Below are positions 45,223 to 54,223 of a stretch of 64,000 bases of DNA, piece by piece. Position 1 is the first letter of the stretch, and each line of letters begins with the position of its first letter. The notes under the pieces were generated by a model, which was not told the origin of the DNA, did no database searches, and worked only from the letters and a program-made list of their open reading frames with translations. The DNA is from Planctomycetaceae bacterium (GTDB lineage: Bacteria; Planctomycetota; Planctomycetia; Planctomycetales; Planctomycetaceae): contig JADZEF010000005.1 of the NCBI GenBank assembly GCA_020850695.1, positions 1 through 64,000 on the forward strand, in the 5' to 3' direction. Position numbers and translations under genes: made by a program.

Positions 45223-47631
45223 TCATTCGACGAACAGGAACTCGCTGGTGTTGAGCAGGGCGTGGCAGAGATCGGTGAGAGCCGCGTCAAAGGTTTCATG
45301 GCCCGTCTCCGCGTACGCCGGTGCGGCCGCGGCCGTCTCGTTCGGCTTTGGCTTCGCCGCTGGGACAACCGAAGCCCGCAGGGTTTCGAACAGCGACTCA
45401 TCGGCCTCCGCGAGGTGTTCCTGTCGAGCGAAGAAGTCGAGCGTCGCGTGTGTCTCCGTCGATTCGGGATCGCGGCCCAGCACCTGTCGCCAGGCGGCTT
45501 CGATCAGGGCGACGCGATCTGTTCGCCCCGAGGTCTCAACGAGACGGCGGGCCAGCGCAGCAGATTGCGTGCGGACGAATTCTCCGTTCAACAGCATCAG
45601 GGCTTGCGGAGCCGTCGTCGTCTTCGAGCGGCAGGCACAGCTTTCGTGCATGTCGGGAAGGTCGAAGGCCTGAAGCATCGGAAATGGGAGATTGCGCTTG
45701 GCGAGAATGTAGACCGAGCGGCGTGACTGGTCGCGTCGGCTCTCGGAGACCTTCCACGCTTCACGGCCGTTGTAGCCCGCGGGGAGCGGCGGGCAGACGC
45801 CCGGTCCGGTGAGTGCGGGATTGAGCTCGCCTGAGACCGCCAGCATCGCGTCCCGGACCCGCTCGGCCGACAATCGTCGCCGCGGATAGGCCGACAGCAA
45901 CTCGTTGGCTTCCGCCGCGTCACTCGCGGGCGAATCACTCCCCTCGTGCCGAGAGGACTGTCGATAGGCGGACGAAGTGACGATCTGTCGTTGCAGGCGT
46001 TTGACGCTGCTGAAGGATTTGCGCGCCCCCGGTTCGTCGGCGCCGCTCGCTCTCATCGCTTCGCCCATCAATTCGGCCGCGAGCCAGTCGAGCAGTTCGC
46101 GATGACGCGGGGGCGGGGATTGCGTGCCGAAGTCGTTGGCATTTTCGACCAGGCCGCGGCCGAAGTGTTCCTGCCAGAGGCGGTTGACGAAGACGCGGGC
46201 GGTGAGGGGATGCTGCGGGTTGGTGAGCCAGCGCACCAGAGCGGTGCGCCGCCCGCTGGAGCCGACGCCGCTCGGCGAGACCGGCGCTTCGGACGACGCG
46301 CCGGCCGGCAGCAGGACCGACAGGGTTCCCGGATTCACTGCATCCTCCGGCCGGTCAGAGCTTCCGGAAGAAAGAACGGCCGTCGGCGGGATGTCCTCGA
46401 ACTCGGCGATGGTGAGGGCAGCGACTTCGTCGGGCGGCTTTGGGGCCGCGGCCTGTCGTGCGGCGAGTTGCTTCTTCAGCTCCTCGCGCCGGGACCTGGC
46501 GTCGTCGCTCATCCGCTTGAGGAGGTCGGCCTCCTTGAAGTCGACCTGCCTCTCGGACCAGAAGGCGAGCTGGCGCTGCAGGGTGGTGCGGCGATCGGGA
46601 TGGGTATCGATCGCTTCGAGGACGACGGCGGGAAACTTGGTGCGGCGATCCGCGGTGAGCGGAATGCGGGCGGCGGCCTCCAGTTCCTGAAGTTCGCGGC
46701 GGATTGGTTCAGTGGCGTCGAGCCATTCCTGCCGCGCCTGCCGATACCTGTTCAACGCTTCGCGATTGCCGACCGGCGCCCGATCGACGGGCGTGAGGCC
46801 GGCGAAGAAGGCTTGCAGCGTGAAGAAGTCGCGTTGCGGGAGCGGGTCGAACTTGTGGTCGTGGCACTGGGCACAGGCGAGCGAGAGCCCCAGGACGGCG
46901 GCCCCGAGGTTTCCCGTCAGGTCGTTGAGCGCGTCCTGCCTCGCCAGCAGGATGTTCGAGGCATTGCTCTCGTCGGGCCACATCCGCAGGTAACCGGTCG
47001 CGATGCGGGCGTTGCGGTCGTCGGGGAAGAGTTCGTCCCCCGCCAGCTGCTCTTCGAGGAAGCGGTCGTAGGGGACGTCTTCGTTGAACGCTCGAATGAC
47101 GTAGTCGCGGTATTGCCAGGCGAGAGGTCTCAGCGGATCGGCGTTGTAGCCGGCGGTGTCGGCGAAGCGGACGACATCGAGCCAGAGCCGGCCCCAGGTC
47201 TCGCCATAGTGGGGACTGGCGAGGAGTCGATCGACCAGCTGCTCGTAGGCATCCGGGGATTCGTCGGCGAGAAACTCCGCCAGTTCGTCGGGAGTCGGGG
47301 GGAGTCCGACGAGGTCGAACTTCACGCGCCGCAGCAACGTGGCCCGGTCGGCCGGGGGCGAAAATGTCTGTCCGGACGCCTCCAGCGACTTCAAAAGGAA
47401 GGCATCGACAGGAGACTGAATGAGGTCCGCATGAGAGACCGAGGGGGGTGTCGGACGTCGGACGGGCTGAAAGGCCCAGTGCGACCGCTCCTTCGGGGTG
47501 AACGGATCAGGGGTTCCGGATCCCGGCTCAGCAGCGATGCCGACGCCCAGAATCCCCGTGAGGATTCCGCAAATGGCGATGGCAACGCGACTTCCGACGC
47601 AAAAATGGGGCAGTCGACACGGTCGCGGCAT
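45223..47631 (-). CDS. DUF1549/DUF1553 (PSCyt2/PSD1) exported protein
   Basis: 802 residues. A signal peptide (about 1-34) is followed by the PSCyt2/DUF1549 domain (VKFDLVGLPPTPDELAEFL, then WGRLWLDVVRFADTAG), a CAQCH motif near 252 (LACAQCHDHKFDPLP) and the PSD1/DUF1553 domain towards the C-terminus (RALVRWLTNPQHPLTARVF-like, NDFGTQSPPPRHRELLDWL). This paired architecture is abundant in planctomycetes and has been suggested to act in polysaccharide or cytochrome-linked oxidation. The usual neighbour, a DUF1501 protein, is not adjacent. The CxxCH could bind one c-type haem. Isolated gene, divergent from the UPF0104 gene. Confidence 0.92.
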   Translation of the reverse strand: MPRPCRLPHFCVGSRVAIAICGILTGILGVGIAAEPGSGTPDPFTPKERSHWAFQPVRRPTPPSVSHADLIQSPVDAFLLKSLEASGQTFSPPADRATLLRRVKFDLVGLPPTPDELAEFLADESPDAYEQLVDRLLASPHYGETWGRLWLDVVRFADTAGYNADPLRPLAWQYRDYVIRAFNEDVPYDRFLEEQLAGDELFPDDRNARIATGYLRMWPDESNASNILLARQDALNDLTGNLGAAVLGLSLACAQCHDHKFDPLPQRDFFTLQAFFAGLTPVDRAPVGNREALNRYRQARQEWLDATEPIRRELQELEAAARIPLTADRRTKFPAVVLEAIDTHPDRRTTLQRQLAFWSERQVDFKEADLLKRMSDDARSRREELKKQLAARQAAAPKPPDEVAALTIAEFEDIPPTAVLSSGSSDRPEDAVNPGTLSVLLPAGASSEAPVSPSGVGSSGRRTALVRWLTNPQHPLTARVFVNRLWQEHFGRGLVENANDFGTQSPPPRHRELLDWLAAELMGEAMRASGADEPGARKSFSSVKRLQRQIVTSSAYRQSSRHEGSDSPASDAAEANELLSAYPRRRLSAERVRDAMLAVSGELNPALTGPGVCPPLPAGYNGREAWKVSESRRDQSRRSVYILAKRNLPFPMLQAFDLPDMHESCACRSKTTTAPQALMLLNGEFVRTQSAALARRLVETSGRTDRVALIEAAWRQVLGRDPESTETHATLDFFARQEHLAEADESLFETLRASVVPAAKPKPNETAAAAPAYAETGHETFDAALTDLCHALLNTSEFLFVE

Positions 47632-47845
47632 TTCGGAAACCTCGGCGGAGACACCTTGGAACCTTCAGAATAACCGTTGCGGTGCCCTTGGCAACGCTCG
47701 ATCGCCCTCCGCCGGGCGATAATGAAGGTGATCCCCCGACAGGAATTGCAGCAGAATGGGGGATCCACTACCGTCCGCGCCGAGTCTTTTCGTTTCGGCG
47801 AGAGGGCCGCACCACCGATTTGCGAACCGTTCAGGACCTCATCCC

Positions 47846-48949
47846 GTGTCCGAATCGCCGTCCCTTGGCCGCCGCCTGTCCACGGTCTGGTCGTGGCTCC
47901 GGTGGCCTCTTGCACTGGGGCTGCTGGGGTTCCTTTTCTGGATGCATCGCGCCGACTTCGCCCGCCTTCAGGAACGTTCCATTCATACGGGATGGCTGGC
48001 GGTGGGGGCCGTGCTGTGCCTGGTGGCGACGCTGCTGACGTTCATCCGCTGGTACCTGCTGGTGTGGGCCCAGGGGTTCGAGTTCAGCATGCGGGACGCG
48101 GTCCGCATCGGCTTCCTTGGGTATCTCTTCAACTACATTGCACCCGGAGCGGTCGGCGGCGACTTCATCAAGGGAGCGTTCCTGGTCAAGGAACAAAGCT
48201 CCCGCCGCCTGGTGGCTCTGGGGACCGTCGTGGTCGATCGCCTGGCGGGACTGCTGGCCCTGCTGATCGTCGGGGCGTTCGTTTCCTTTGTCCCAACGAC
48301 CATGGGGGATGGCCCCGAGATGCGGGCATTCCTCTCGACGTATCGCATCGTTGCCGCGGGGGGAACGGCCGGCCTCGCTCTGCTGATGCTGCCGGCCTTC
48401 GTCCGGTCGCGGTTCCTGCAAGCCATGACGCGGATCCCGAAAGTCGGACGGATCCTCGGCGAGTTGATCAATGCGCTGCTTCTCTACTCGCACCGCTGGC
48501 GGGTCGTCGTGGCAGTCCTCGTGATGAGCATCTTCGGGCACATCCTGATGCTCGGCTGCTTTTACGCGTGCGCCCTGGGCATCCATCGTCCCGACCAGGT
48601 CCCCGGCTTCTGGGAACACCAGCAGTTCATGCCGGCGGCCGAACTGGCGGGGGTTTTCTTCCCGCTGCCGGCGGGCATGGGCGCCCTCGAAGGGGCCATC
48701 GGATATTTCTACAAACTGGACGGGAAATCGTCGGGCGACGGTGTGCTCACCGGTGTTGCTTACCGAGTGATCTCACTACTGATCGCCGCCATCGGCGCGG
48801 TCTTCTATGCGTCGCTTCGGCGCGAGATTCAGTCGGCCCTGGCCGCGGAATCGAAGGTTCCCAATGACGACTCGACGTCAGACGAGGGATCGATTCATCA
48901 GGATGGCCGCACGGTCGTCCTCGCGGAACCCGAGCCACTGGCGAAGTAG
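47846..48949 (+). CDS. UPF0104/lysylphosphatidylglycerol synthase TM-region protein
   Basis: 367 residues, seven or so membrane helices. Family signatures are FNYIAPGAVGGDFIKGAFLV (about 96-115) and the Pro/Gly-rich GVFFPLPAGMGALEGAIGYF near the C-terminus. It matches the flippase-like membrane part of MprF and the UPF0104 family (YbhN), without a transferase domain. A role in moving lipids is plausible but unproven. The GTG at 47846 with AGGA about 9 bases upstream is preferred over the longer frame. A short charged C-tail ends the protein. Confidence 0.83.
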   Translation: MSESPSLGRRLSTVWSWLRWPLALGLLGFLFWMHRADFARLQERSIHTGWLAVGAVLCLVATLLTFIRWYLLVWAQGFEFSMRDAVRIGFLGYLFNYIAPGAVGGDFIKGAFLVKEQSSRRLVALGTVVVDRLAGLLALLIVGAFVSFVPTTMGDGPEMRAFLSTYRIVAAGGTAGLALLMLPAFVRSRFLQAMTRIPKVGRILGELINALLLYSHRWRVVVAVLVMSIFGHILMLGCFYACALGIHRPDQVPGFWEHQQFMPAAELAGVFFPLPAGMGALEGAIGYFYKLDGKSSGDGVLTGVAYRVISLLIAAIGAVFYASLRREIQSALAAESKVPNDDSTSDEGSIHQDGRTVVLAEPEPLAK

Positions 48950-49060
48950 CGCACATGCTCCGTGCGACACAAAGTCGCCGGGCAGAGAGCAAAGTTCGAA
49001 AAGCGCGCCGTTGGCAAGCCGAAGGCTGATCTTTGCGAATGGATCGCGTTGTGGTGGAAG

Positions 49061-49096
49061 GCCTAACCTCATGCGGAGCATGAGGGCTACCGGGGC
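49061..49096. repeat. Short hairpin, CCTC...GAGG family, copy 3
   Basis: CCTCATGC, loop GGA, GCATGAGG: an 8-bp perfect stem (49067-49085) flanked by GCCTAA and GGCTACCGGGGC. It lies 14 bases beyond the stop of the minus-strand amidotransferase gene, so it may double as that gene's 3' end. Confidence 0.7.
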
Positions 49097-49109
49097 CTCG
49101 ACCGCATGC

Positions 49110-49700
49110 TCAGGCCGCCGGCAGGGCGAGGAAGTTCTTCAGCAGCGGAATGCCCTGGAGCGTCAGGAAGCTCTCGGGATGGAACTGCACGCCGTGGATC
49201 GGATACTTCCGGTGCCGGAGTCCCATGATCTCTTTGGGATGATCGCTGTCGTCGGTCCAGGCGCTCACTTCGAGCTCGGGCGGGACCGATTCCCACGTCA
49301 CGACGAGGCTGTGATATCGCGTCGCCTCGAACGGGTTGTCGAGCCCCGCGAAGACGCCTCTATTGTCGTGGTGGATGAGCGAGACCTTGCCGTGCATCAG
49401 GCGGTCGTTGCGGACGACGTTCCCGGAGTAGACCTCCCCCAGGCACTGATGCCCGAGGCAGACGCCGAGCGTGGGGATCTTCGGTCCGAGCCGGGCAATA
49501 AGCTCCTTGGAGATTCCCGCTTCCTTCGGCGTGCACGGCCCCGGCGAAACGATGATCCGCTCGGGGTGCATCGCCTCGATCTGATCGACCGTCACCTGGT
49601 CGTTCCGCGCGACTTCGATCTTGAGACTCGAATCGATTTCCCCCAGCCTCTGCACGAGGTTCCAGGTGAAGGAGTCGTAGTTGTCGAGGACGAAGATCAT
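49110..49700 (-). CDS. Glutamine amidotransferase, anthranilate/aminodeoxychorismate synthase component II
   Basis: 196 residues, class I glutamine amidotransferase. The catalytic Cys 81 is in LGVCLGHQCLGE, and His 174 and Glu 176 are in VQFHPESF. The N-terminus MIFVLDNYDSFTWNLVQRLG and the oxyanion region VSPGPCTPKEAG match TrpG/PabA. It supplies ammonia from glutamine to a chorismate-using partner. No TrpE or PabB gene is in the window, so which pathway it serves (tryptophan, folate or both) is undecided. The last arm of a palindromic element starts directly before its ATG. Confidence 0.92.
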   Translation of the reverse strand: MIFVLDNYDSFTWNLVQRLGEIDSSLKIEVARNDQVTVDQIEAMHPERIIVSPGPCTPKEAGISKELIARLGPKIPTLGVCLGHQCLGEVYSGNVVRNDRLMHGKVSLIHHDNRGVFAGLDNPFEATRYHSLVVTWESVPPELEVSAWTDDSDHPKEIMGLRHRKYPIHGVQFHPESFLTLQGIPLLKNFLALPAA

Positions 49701-49827
49701 GGGAAGAAGGAGTCAGTAGTCAGGAGACAGGAGTCAGTAGAAAGGCAGGGATGGCTGGCGACACGCGATCGTTTGTTGTCTTCGTTCCGTCTTCTCCTGT
49801 CTACTGTCTCTTGACTACTCTCTTCCC
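49701..49827. repeat. 127-bp palindrome with heptamer arms
   Basis: Left arm: GGGAAGAAGG, then units AGTCAGT, AGTCAGG, AGACAGG, AGTCAGT, AGAAAGG (49711-49745). The right arm (49791-49827), read on the minus strand, is GGGAAGAGAGT followed by AGTCAAG, AGACAGT, AGACAGG, AGAAG. It fills the whole gap between the amidotransferase start and the carboxypeptidase stop. The right arm overlaps the last four codons and the stop of the carboxypeptidase gene. Confidence 0.85.
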
Positions 49828-51341
49828 ACGCCGTAGAGCGGTCCGAACTTTCGCCACAGGTGGTCGATCAGCGGTTGCGGGCTGAGTTTCTCGCCCGTCA
49901 CCATCTCGACCAATCGTTGCGGACGGTACTGCTTCCCCTTGTGGTGAATGTGCTTGTTGAGCCATTCCTTGAGAGGCTGGAATTCGCCTTTGGCGAACTG
50001 GCCTTCCAGTCCGCCGAGGTCGCGGTCGGCGGCGTTATAAAGTTGAGCGGCGTACATGTTGCCGAGGGCGTAGGTCGGGAAGTAGCCGAGCATCCCTCCC
50101 GACCAGTGGACGTCCTGGAGGCATCCGCGACGATCGTCCGGCGGAACGATGCCGAAGTATCGCGTGAATGTCTCCGTCCAGACAGTCGGGACGTCGGCCG
50201 GGTTCAGGTCGCCCGAGATGAGCGGCTGTTCCAACTCGAACCGCAGCATGATGTGCAGGTTGTACGTCACTTCATCCGCTTCGACGCGGATGAACGACGG
50301 ACGCACGTCGTTAATTGCTCCGTAGAAGTCGCACAGGCTGACGGTGCCAAGAGCATCGGGGAAGTGGGCCTGGGCCTGCGGGTAGAAGTGGGACCAGAAC
50401 GGCCGGCTGCGTCCGACGAAGTTCTCCCACATCCGCGACTGCGATTCGTGGATACCAAGCGAGACGGAGTCGCCCATCGGCGTTCCGTACGCGCCGCGAT
50501 CGAGCCCCTGCTCGTACATCCCGTGACCCGCTTCGTGAAGCACGCCGAAGAAGGCCTCGGGGAAGTGGTTTTCGTTGTACCGCGTCGTGAGACGGCAATC
50601 GCCGGGACCGATCCCGTTGCAGAAAGGATGGGCGGTGACGTCGAGCCGGCCCGCCTCGAAGTCGAAGCCGATCCGCTTGGCGACATCGGTCGCGAAGACC
50701 CGCTGTGCTTCGACGGGGAAGCGGCGGTGGAGGATCATCACGTCGGGCTTCTTCGAAGCGCCGGCGATGGCGGCCACCATCTTGACGAGGGCCTCGCGGA
50801 GCGGGGTGAAGACCGCCTGGACGTCGCCGACTTTCATCCCCGGCTCGTACTCGTCCAGGAGGGCGTCGTAGGGGACGCCGCCGTCGAAGCCGATGCAGCG
50901 GGCTTCCTGCCGTTTCAACTCGACGATCTTTTCGAGCCACGGCCGGAACTGGGCGAAGTCGGACGCTTTCCGGGCCTTCACCCAGGCCTGCTGTCCGAGT
51001 GACGTCACGCGCGACAACTCTTCGACCAGCGACTTGGGGAGCTTGGTGGCGCGATCGTAGTAGCGGCGGGCTTCGCGAACGTTGACCACCGGAGCCGAGT
51101 CGGGTTCGCCGAGATCGCTGCGCTGACCGAGTTCGCCGAGGAGTTCGCCGACGCGGGGGTGCGTCGCCCGGTCGTGAATCATTCCCGCAAGGAGACCGAG
51201 CTGGTTCGAACGATGCTCGGCCCCCTGCGTCGGCAGGTAAGTCTGCTCGTCCCAGCCAAGGACATTGACGCACGAACCGAGAAGCGACGTTTCCTTGAGA
51301 CGACCGACCAGTTCCTGATACAGCTCCGCCGTAGCCGCCAT
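49815..51341 (-). CDS. M32-family metallocarboxypeptidase
   Basis: 508 residues. The zinc motif is HEAGH at 269-273 in FGVLHEAGHGMYEQG, and the family sequence GDCRLTTRYNENHFPEAFF lies just before it. FVGRSRPFWSHFYPQAQ and DEVTYNLHIMLRFELEQ match the M32 (Taq) signatures. The enzyme removes C-terminal residues from peptides in the cytoplasm. Length is usual for the family. ATG 51341, with GGAG about 10 bases upstream, trims the open frame. It is divergent from the BatA-like gene. Confidence 0.92.
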   Translation of the reverse strand: MAATAELYQELVGRLKETSLLGSCVNVLGWDEQTYLPTQGAEHRSNQLGLLAGMIHDRATHPRVGELLGELGQRSDLGEPDSAPVVNVREARRYYDRATKLPKSLVEELSRVTSLGQQAWVKARKASDFAQFRPWLEKIVELKRQEARCIGFDGGVPYDALLDEYEPGMKVGDVQAVFTPLREALVKMVAAIAGASKKPDVMILHRRFPVEAQRVFATDVAKRIGFDFEAGRLDVTAHPFCNGIGPGDCRLTTRYNENHFPEAFFGVLHEAGHGMYEQGLDRGAYGTPMGDSVSLGIHESQSRMWENFVGRSRPFWSHFYPQAQAHFPDALGTVSLCDFYGAINDVRPSFIRVEADEVTYNLHIMLRFELEQPLISGDLNPADVPTVWTETFTRYFGIVPPDDRRGCLQDVHWSGGMLGYFPTYALGNMYAAQLYNAADRDLGGLEGQFAKGEFQPLKEWLNKHIHHKGKQYRPQRLVEMVTGEKLSPQPLIDHLWRKFGPLYGVGRE

Positions 51342-51415
51342 GAGTCGCTGCGCTCCGCAAGTTTTGACGAAAGAGGAACCCGCATTGTCACCGCACGCCG
51401 CGGGAAGGCAAGGGA

Positions 51416-51454
51416 CCAAAGTCGCCCTCATGCTCCGCATGAGGGCGACTTTGG
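51416..51454. repeat. Short hairpin, CCTC...GAGG family, copy 4
   Basis: A perfect 18-bp stem, CCAAAGTCGCCCTCATGC, with loop TCC (51416-51454). Compared with copy 2, the pairs in GTAGCC/GGCTAC are changed to GTCGCC/GGCGAC on both sides. It lies in the 151-base divergent gap upstream of the BatA-like gene, so it may be transcribed into that gene's leader. Confidence 0.85.
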
Positions 51455-51492
51455 GGACTGCCGCACGGCGGTTCGTCCGCTACAATCGGAAC

Positions 51493-53934
51493 ATGACCTT
51501 TGCGCATCCGTGGCTGCTCGGCTTCCTGGGGCTGATCGCGATCCCGATCATCCTGCACTTTCTGCTGCGCCAGAAGCCGAAGAAGCTGCTGTTCCCCGCG
51601 CTCCGCCTGATCCAGAAACGGCAGCGGAACAACGTGCGCCGGATGCGGTTGCGTCACATCTGGCTGATGCTTCTGCGAATTCTGGTGATTGCCTTTCTCG
51701 TCCTGGCGGTGGCCCAGCCGAAGCTCCCCGCTGCCGACTACGGCCTGACGAACGCGGAGATCGCTCGACTGGCGGCTATTGGCGTTGCGGCGGTCGGGGC
51801 GTACTTCGGGCTGATGCACCTGTGGAAGCGGAGACGGCTCGCCCACAGCGACCTCGCTTACCGGCGGTCGCTATTGCGGGGCGGGACGGGTGTTGGCGTC
51901 CTGGTGCTGCTGTTGCTGCTCGTGATCTGGCCTTATTGGCGGCGGATTGATGCGGAGCTTTCGGCCCCGCAGCCACCGGCGAAGGAAGACGCACCCGTCG
52001 CGGCGGTGTTCCTGTTCGACACCAGCGCCAGCATGGAGTATCGCCTGGAGAGTCGCACGCGGCTGGAGCAGGCGCAGCGGGTGGCTGAAGAGTTTCTGGA
52101 AAGCCTTCCGCCGCGAAGCCGCGTGGCGGTGGGGACATCGTCGGACGACGGGCAGGTTCTGTTTCAGGCCGATCTCACGAGTGCCCGCAACCGCATCAAA
52201 TCTCTGAAGACGACCCACGCGAGCCTTCCGTTGAGCACGCGGGTGCGGACGGCGCTGTTGGTGCAGGAGGAGGACAGGCGGCGGACGCTCGATGCGGACG
52301 CGTCGACTCCCGAGGATCAGCGCGAGGACGGGTTCCTGCGCGAGATCTATGTCTTTACCGACATGGCCCGCACCGCCTGGCGCGAGGACGACTCGAAGCA
52401 GTTGCAGTCGGAAATGACGCGGATGCCGTGGGCGAGCGCGTACCTTATTGATGTGGGGGTCGAGCGCCCCACTAACGTCGCGATCTCGGGGGTGAAGCTC
52501 TCGCGGCAGACGGTTTCGGAGGGGAGCGAACTGGTCGTCGAGGCGGCGCTCGATGCGGTGGGCGTGGAGAGTGCGGCGCGGACGGTCGAGCTCTATCTCA
52601 ACAGCGAGCGGGGCCCGGTCAAGAAGGGGCAGAGTACCATCACCGTCGACACGCAGGCGGGGGCAAAGGTCGCATTCACGATTCCCGGCGTCAAAGGACC
52701 GCTGGCCCAGGGGGAAGTGCGGTTGATCTCGAGCGACCCGCTTCCGGGCGATGACGTGCGTTACTTCACGGCGGCGGTGAAGCCGGTTCCCGAGATTCTG
52801 CTGGTGAGCGAGTCGGCGGACGATGCGGCGTATCTGCGGCTGGCCCTCGCGCCGACCGATCTCGAGCAGAGCGGCAAGGCCCGTTACAAGTGCCGGGTCG
52901 TCCGCCCCGTGCAGTTGGAGTCGACCAATCTCGATGCCTATGAGGCGGTCTGCCTCATCAACGTGCGGGAGCCGTCGACGAAAGCCTGGGACGCATTGAC
53001 GAAGTATGTGTCGGCCGGCGGGGGGCTGGCGGTGTTTCTAGGGAGTCCCCGAATTGAATCGGAGTCGTATAACTCACCGGCGGCCCGGGCGATTCTGCCG
53101 GTCGAGTTGCTTGCCCAGCTGGGGTTTCGTGGCGATGTGTTCCTCGACCTGCAAAACCTGGCGCATCCGATTCTGAAGAAGTTCGATGAGCTGGGCGGGG
53201 CCGGGGAACTGACGGCGTCGAACGTCTATCGGCACTGGAAGACGCTGCCGGTGGAAGGGGCGACGGTCATCGCTTCCTATACCGATGGCCGCGAGACGCC
53301 CGCGTTAGTGGAACGCCCGTTCGGCCAGGGGCGGACCGTCGTCCTGACGACGTCGGTCGATCTGGGCGGATGGAGCGAGATTCCGCGCTCGTGGCAGTTC
53401 GTGGTTCTCGCCGACCAGATGATGCAGTATCTCGGCCGCGTCGGCGAAGGGGTCTATAACTATTCGGCCGGCGAGGGGGCGGTGCTGCCGCTCGATCGCC
53501 GGAAGCCGCTGACTGAGTATCTACTCCGGACTCCGGCTCTGGAGCAGCTCCCCGGGAAGGTCGCGGCCGATGCCCGCTTTGTGACGATCGACAAGACCCC
53601 GCAAGCGGGACCGTATGAACTTGAGGGGACCGAGACGAAGGAGCCATACATCACGGGGTTCAGCGTGAATGTCCCGGTCGGTGAAAGCGATTTCACGCGG
53701 CTGATCGATGCGGACCTTGAAGTCTATTTCGGCAAGGACCGGTATCGCGTGGCGAAGGACCTCGGCACGCTGCAGCGGATCGTGACGACGGGACGGAAGG
53801 GGGAAGAGATGTTCCCGTTTGTCGTGGCGTTCCTGATTGCGGTATTTGTGGGCGAACATCTGGCGGCGAATTTCTTTTATGAAGCGGAGCAAGCGGGTCC
53901 GGCGACGCCGAGACGGCAGCCGGAGGGTGCGTGA
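51493..53934 (+). CDS. BatA/VWA-type membrane protein
   Basis: 813 residues. The N-terminal BatA segment is MTFAHPWLLGFLGLIAIPII, then a basic loop and further helices near 56-75, 92-113 and 134-151. A von Willebrand factor A domain starts near 170, with an intact MIDAS FLFDTSASMEY (D-x-S-x-S). A class I amidotransferase-like fold region follows (about 430-560, LLVSESADDAAYLRLALA). A C-terminal helix lies near 770-795. Such proteins act in metal-dependent complexes at the membrane; the partner AAA (MoxR) ATPase is not in the window. The next gene is of the same type and strand, 290 bases on. Confidence 0.85.
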   Translation: MTFAHPWLLGFLGLIAIPIILHFLLRQKPKKLLFPALRLIQKRQRNNVRRMRLRHIWLMLLRILVIAFLVLAVAQPKLPAADYGLTNAEIARLAAIGVAAVGAYFGLMHLWKRRRLAHSDLAYRRSLLRGGTGVGVLVLLLLLVIWPYWRRIDAELSAPQPPAKEDAPVAAVFLFDTSASMEYRLESRTRLEQAQRVAEEFLESLPPRSRVAVGTSSDDGQVLFQADLTSARNRIKSLKTTHASLPLSTRVRTALLVQEEDRRRTLDADASTPEDQREDGFLREIYVFTDMARTAWREDDSKQLQSEMTRMPWASAYLIDVGVERPTNVAISGVKLSRQTVSEGSELVVEAALDAVGVESAARTVELYLNSERGPVKKGQSTITVDTQAGAKVAFTIPGVKGPLAQGEVRLISSDPLPGDDVRYFTAAVKPVPEILLVSESADDAAYLRLALAPTDLEQSGKARYKCRVVRPVQLESTNLDAYEAVCLINVREPSTKAWDALTKYVSAGGGLAVFLGSPRIESESYNSPAARAILPVELLAQLGFRGDVFLDLQNLAHPILKKFDELGGAGELTASNVYRHWKTLPVEGATVIASYTDGRETPALVERPFGQGRTVVLTTSVDLGGWSEIPRSWQFVVLADQMMQYLGRVGEGVYNYSAGEGAVLPLDRRKPLTEYLLRTPALEQLPGKVAADARFVTIDKTPQAGPYELEGTETKEPYITGFSVNVPVGESDFTRLIDADLEVYFGKDRYRVAKDLGTLQRIVTTGRKGEEMFPFVVAFLIAVFVGEHLAANFFYEAEQAGPATPRRQPEGA

Positions 53935-53950
53935 TGGATCTCTTTACGCC

Positions 53951-54151
53951 TTTACGCCGAAGGCGTTATATCCGATAGCCCAGGGTCGCGAGGCTTTGCG
54001 AGCGCGCCCTGGGTTGCGGCAAAATGAGCAGGAACCCCGACGGGGTTCTATGAATGGAGCGCGATAGACGCTGACTATGGAACCCCGTTGGGGTTCTGAA
54101 TTCCATCGTATCGCGACCCTGGGCTATCGGATGCAACGCCTTCGGCGTAAA
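53951..54151. repeat. Nested palindromic element, copy 2 (201 bp)
   Basis: Outer arms of 41 nt (53951-53991 and 54111-54151) are inverted copies with two differences. They start TTTACGCCGAAGGCGTT and contain CCCAGGGTCGCGA. Inner arms are GGAACCCCGACGGGGTTC and GGAACCCCGTTGGGGTTC. It is related to the copy at 42034-42270, but the segment between GCCGAAGGCGTT and CCCAGGG differs in matching positions on both arms. It lies between the two BatA/VWA genes. Confidence 0.9.
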
Positions 54152-54223
54152 GACAGGGGCATCACAGCCGGTTGTTGCACTCTCTTCCGTAGTCCTTTCT
54201 GACGCTGGAGTTGTCGTTCCCGG

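Noticed and set aside
49110-49700. Part of a tryptophan operon
   Set aside because: No other trp gene is in the window, so the amidotransferase cannot be assigned to tryptophan rather than folate synthesis.
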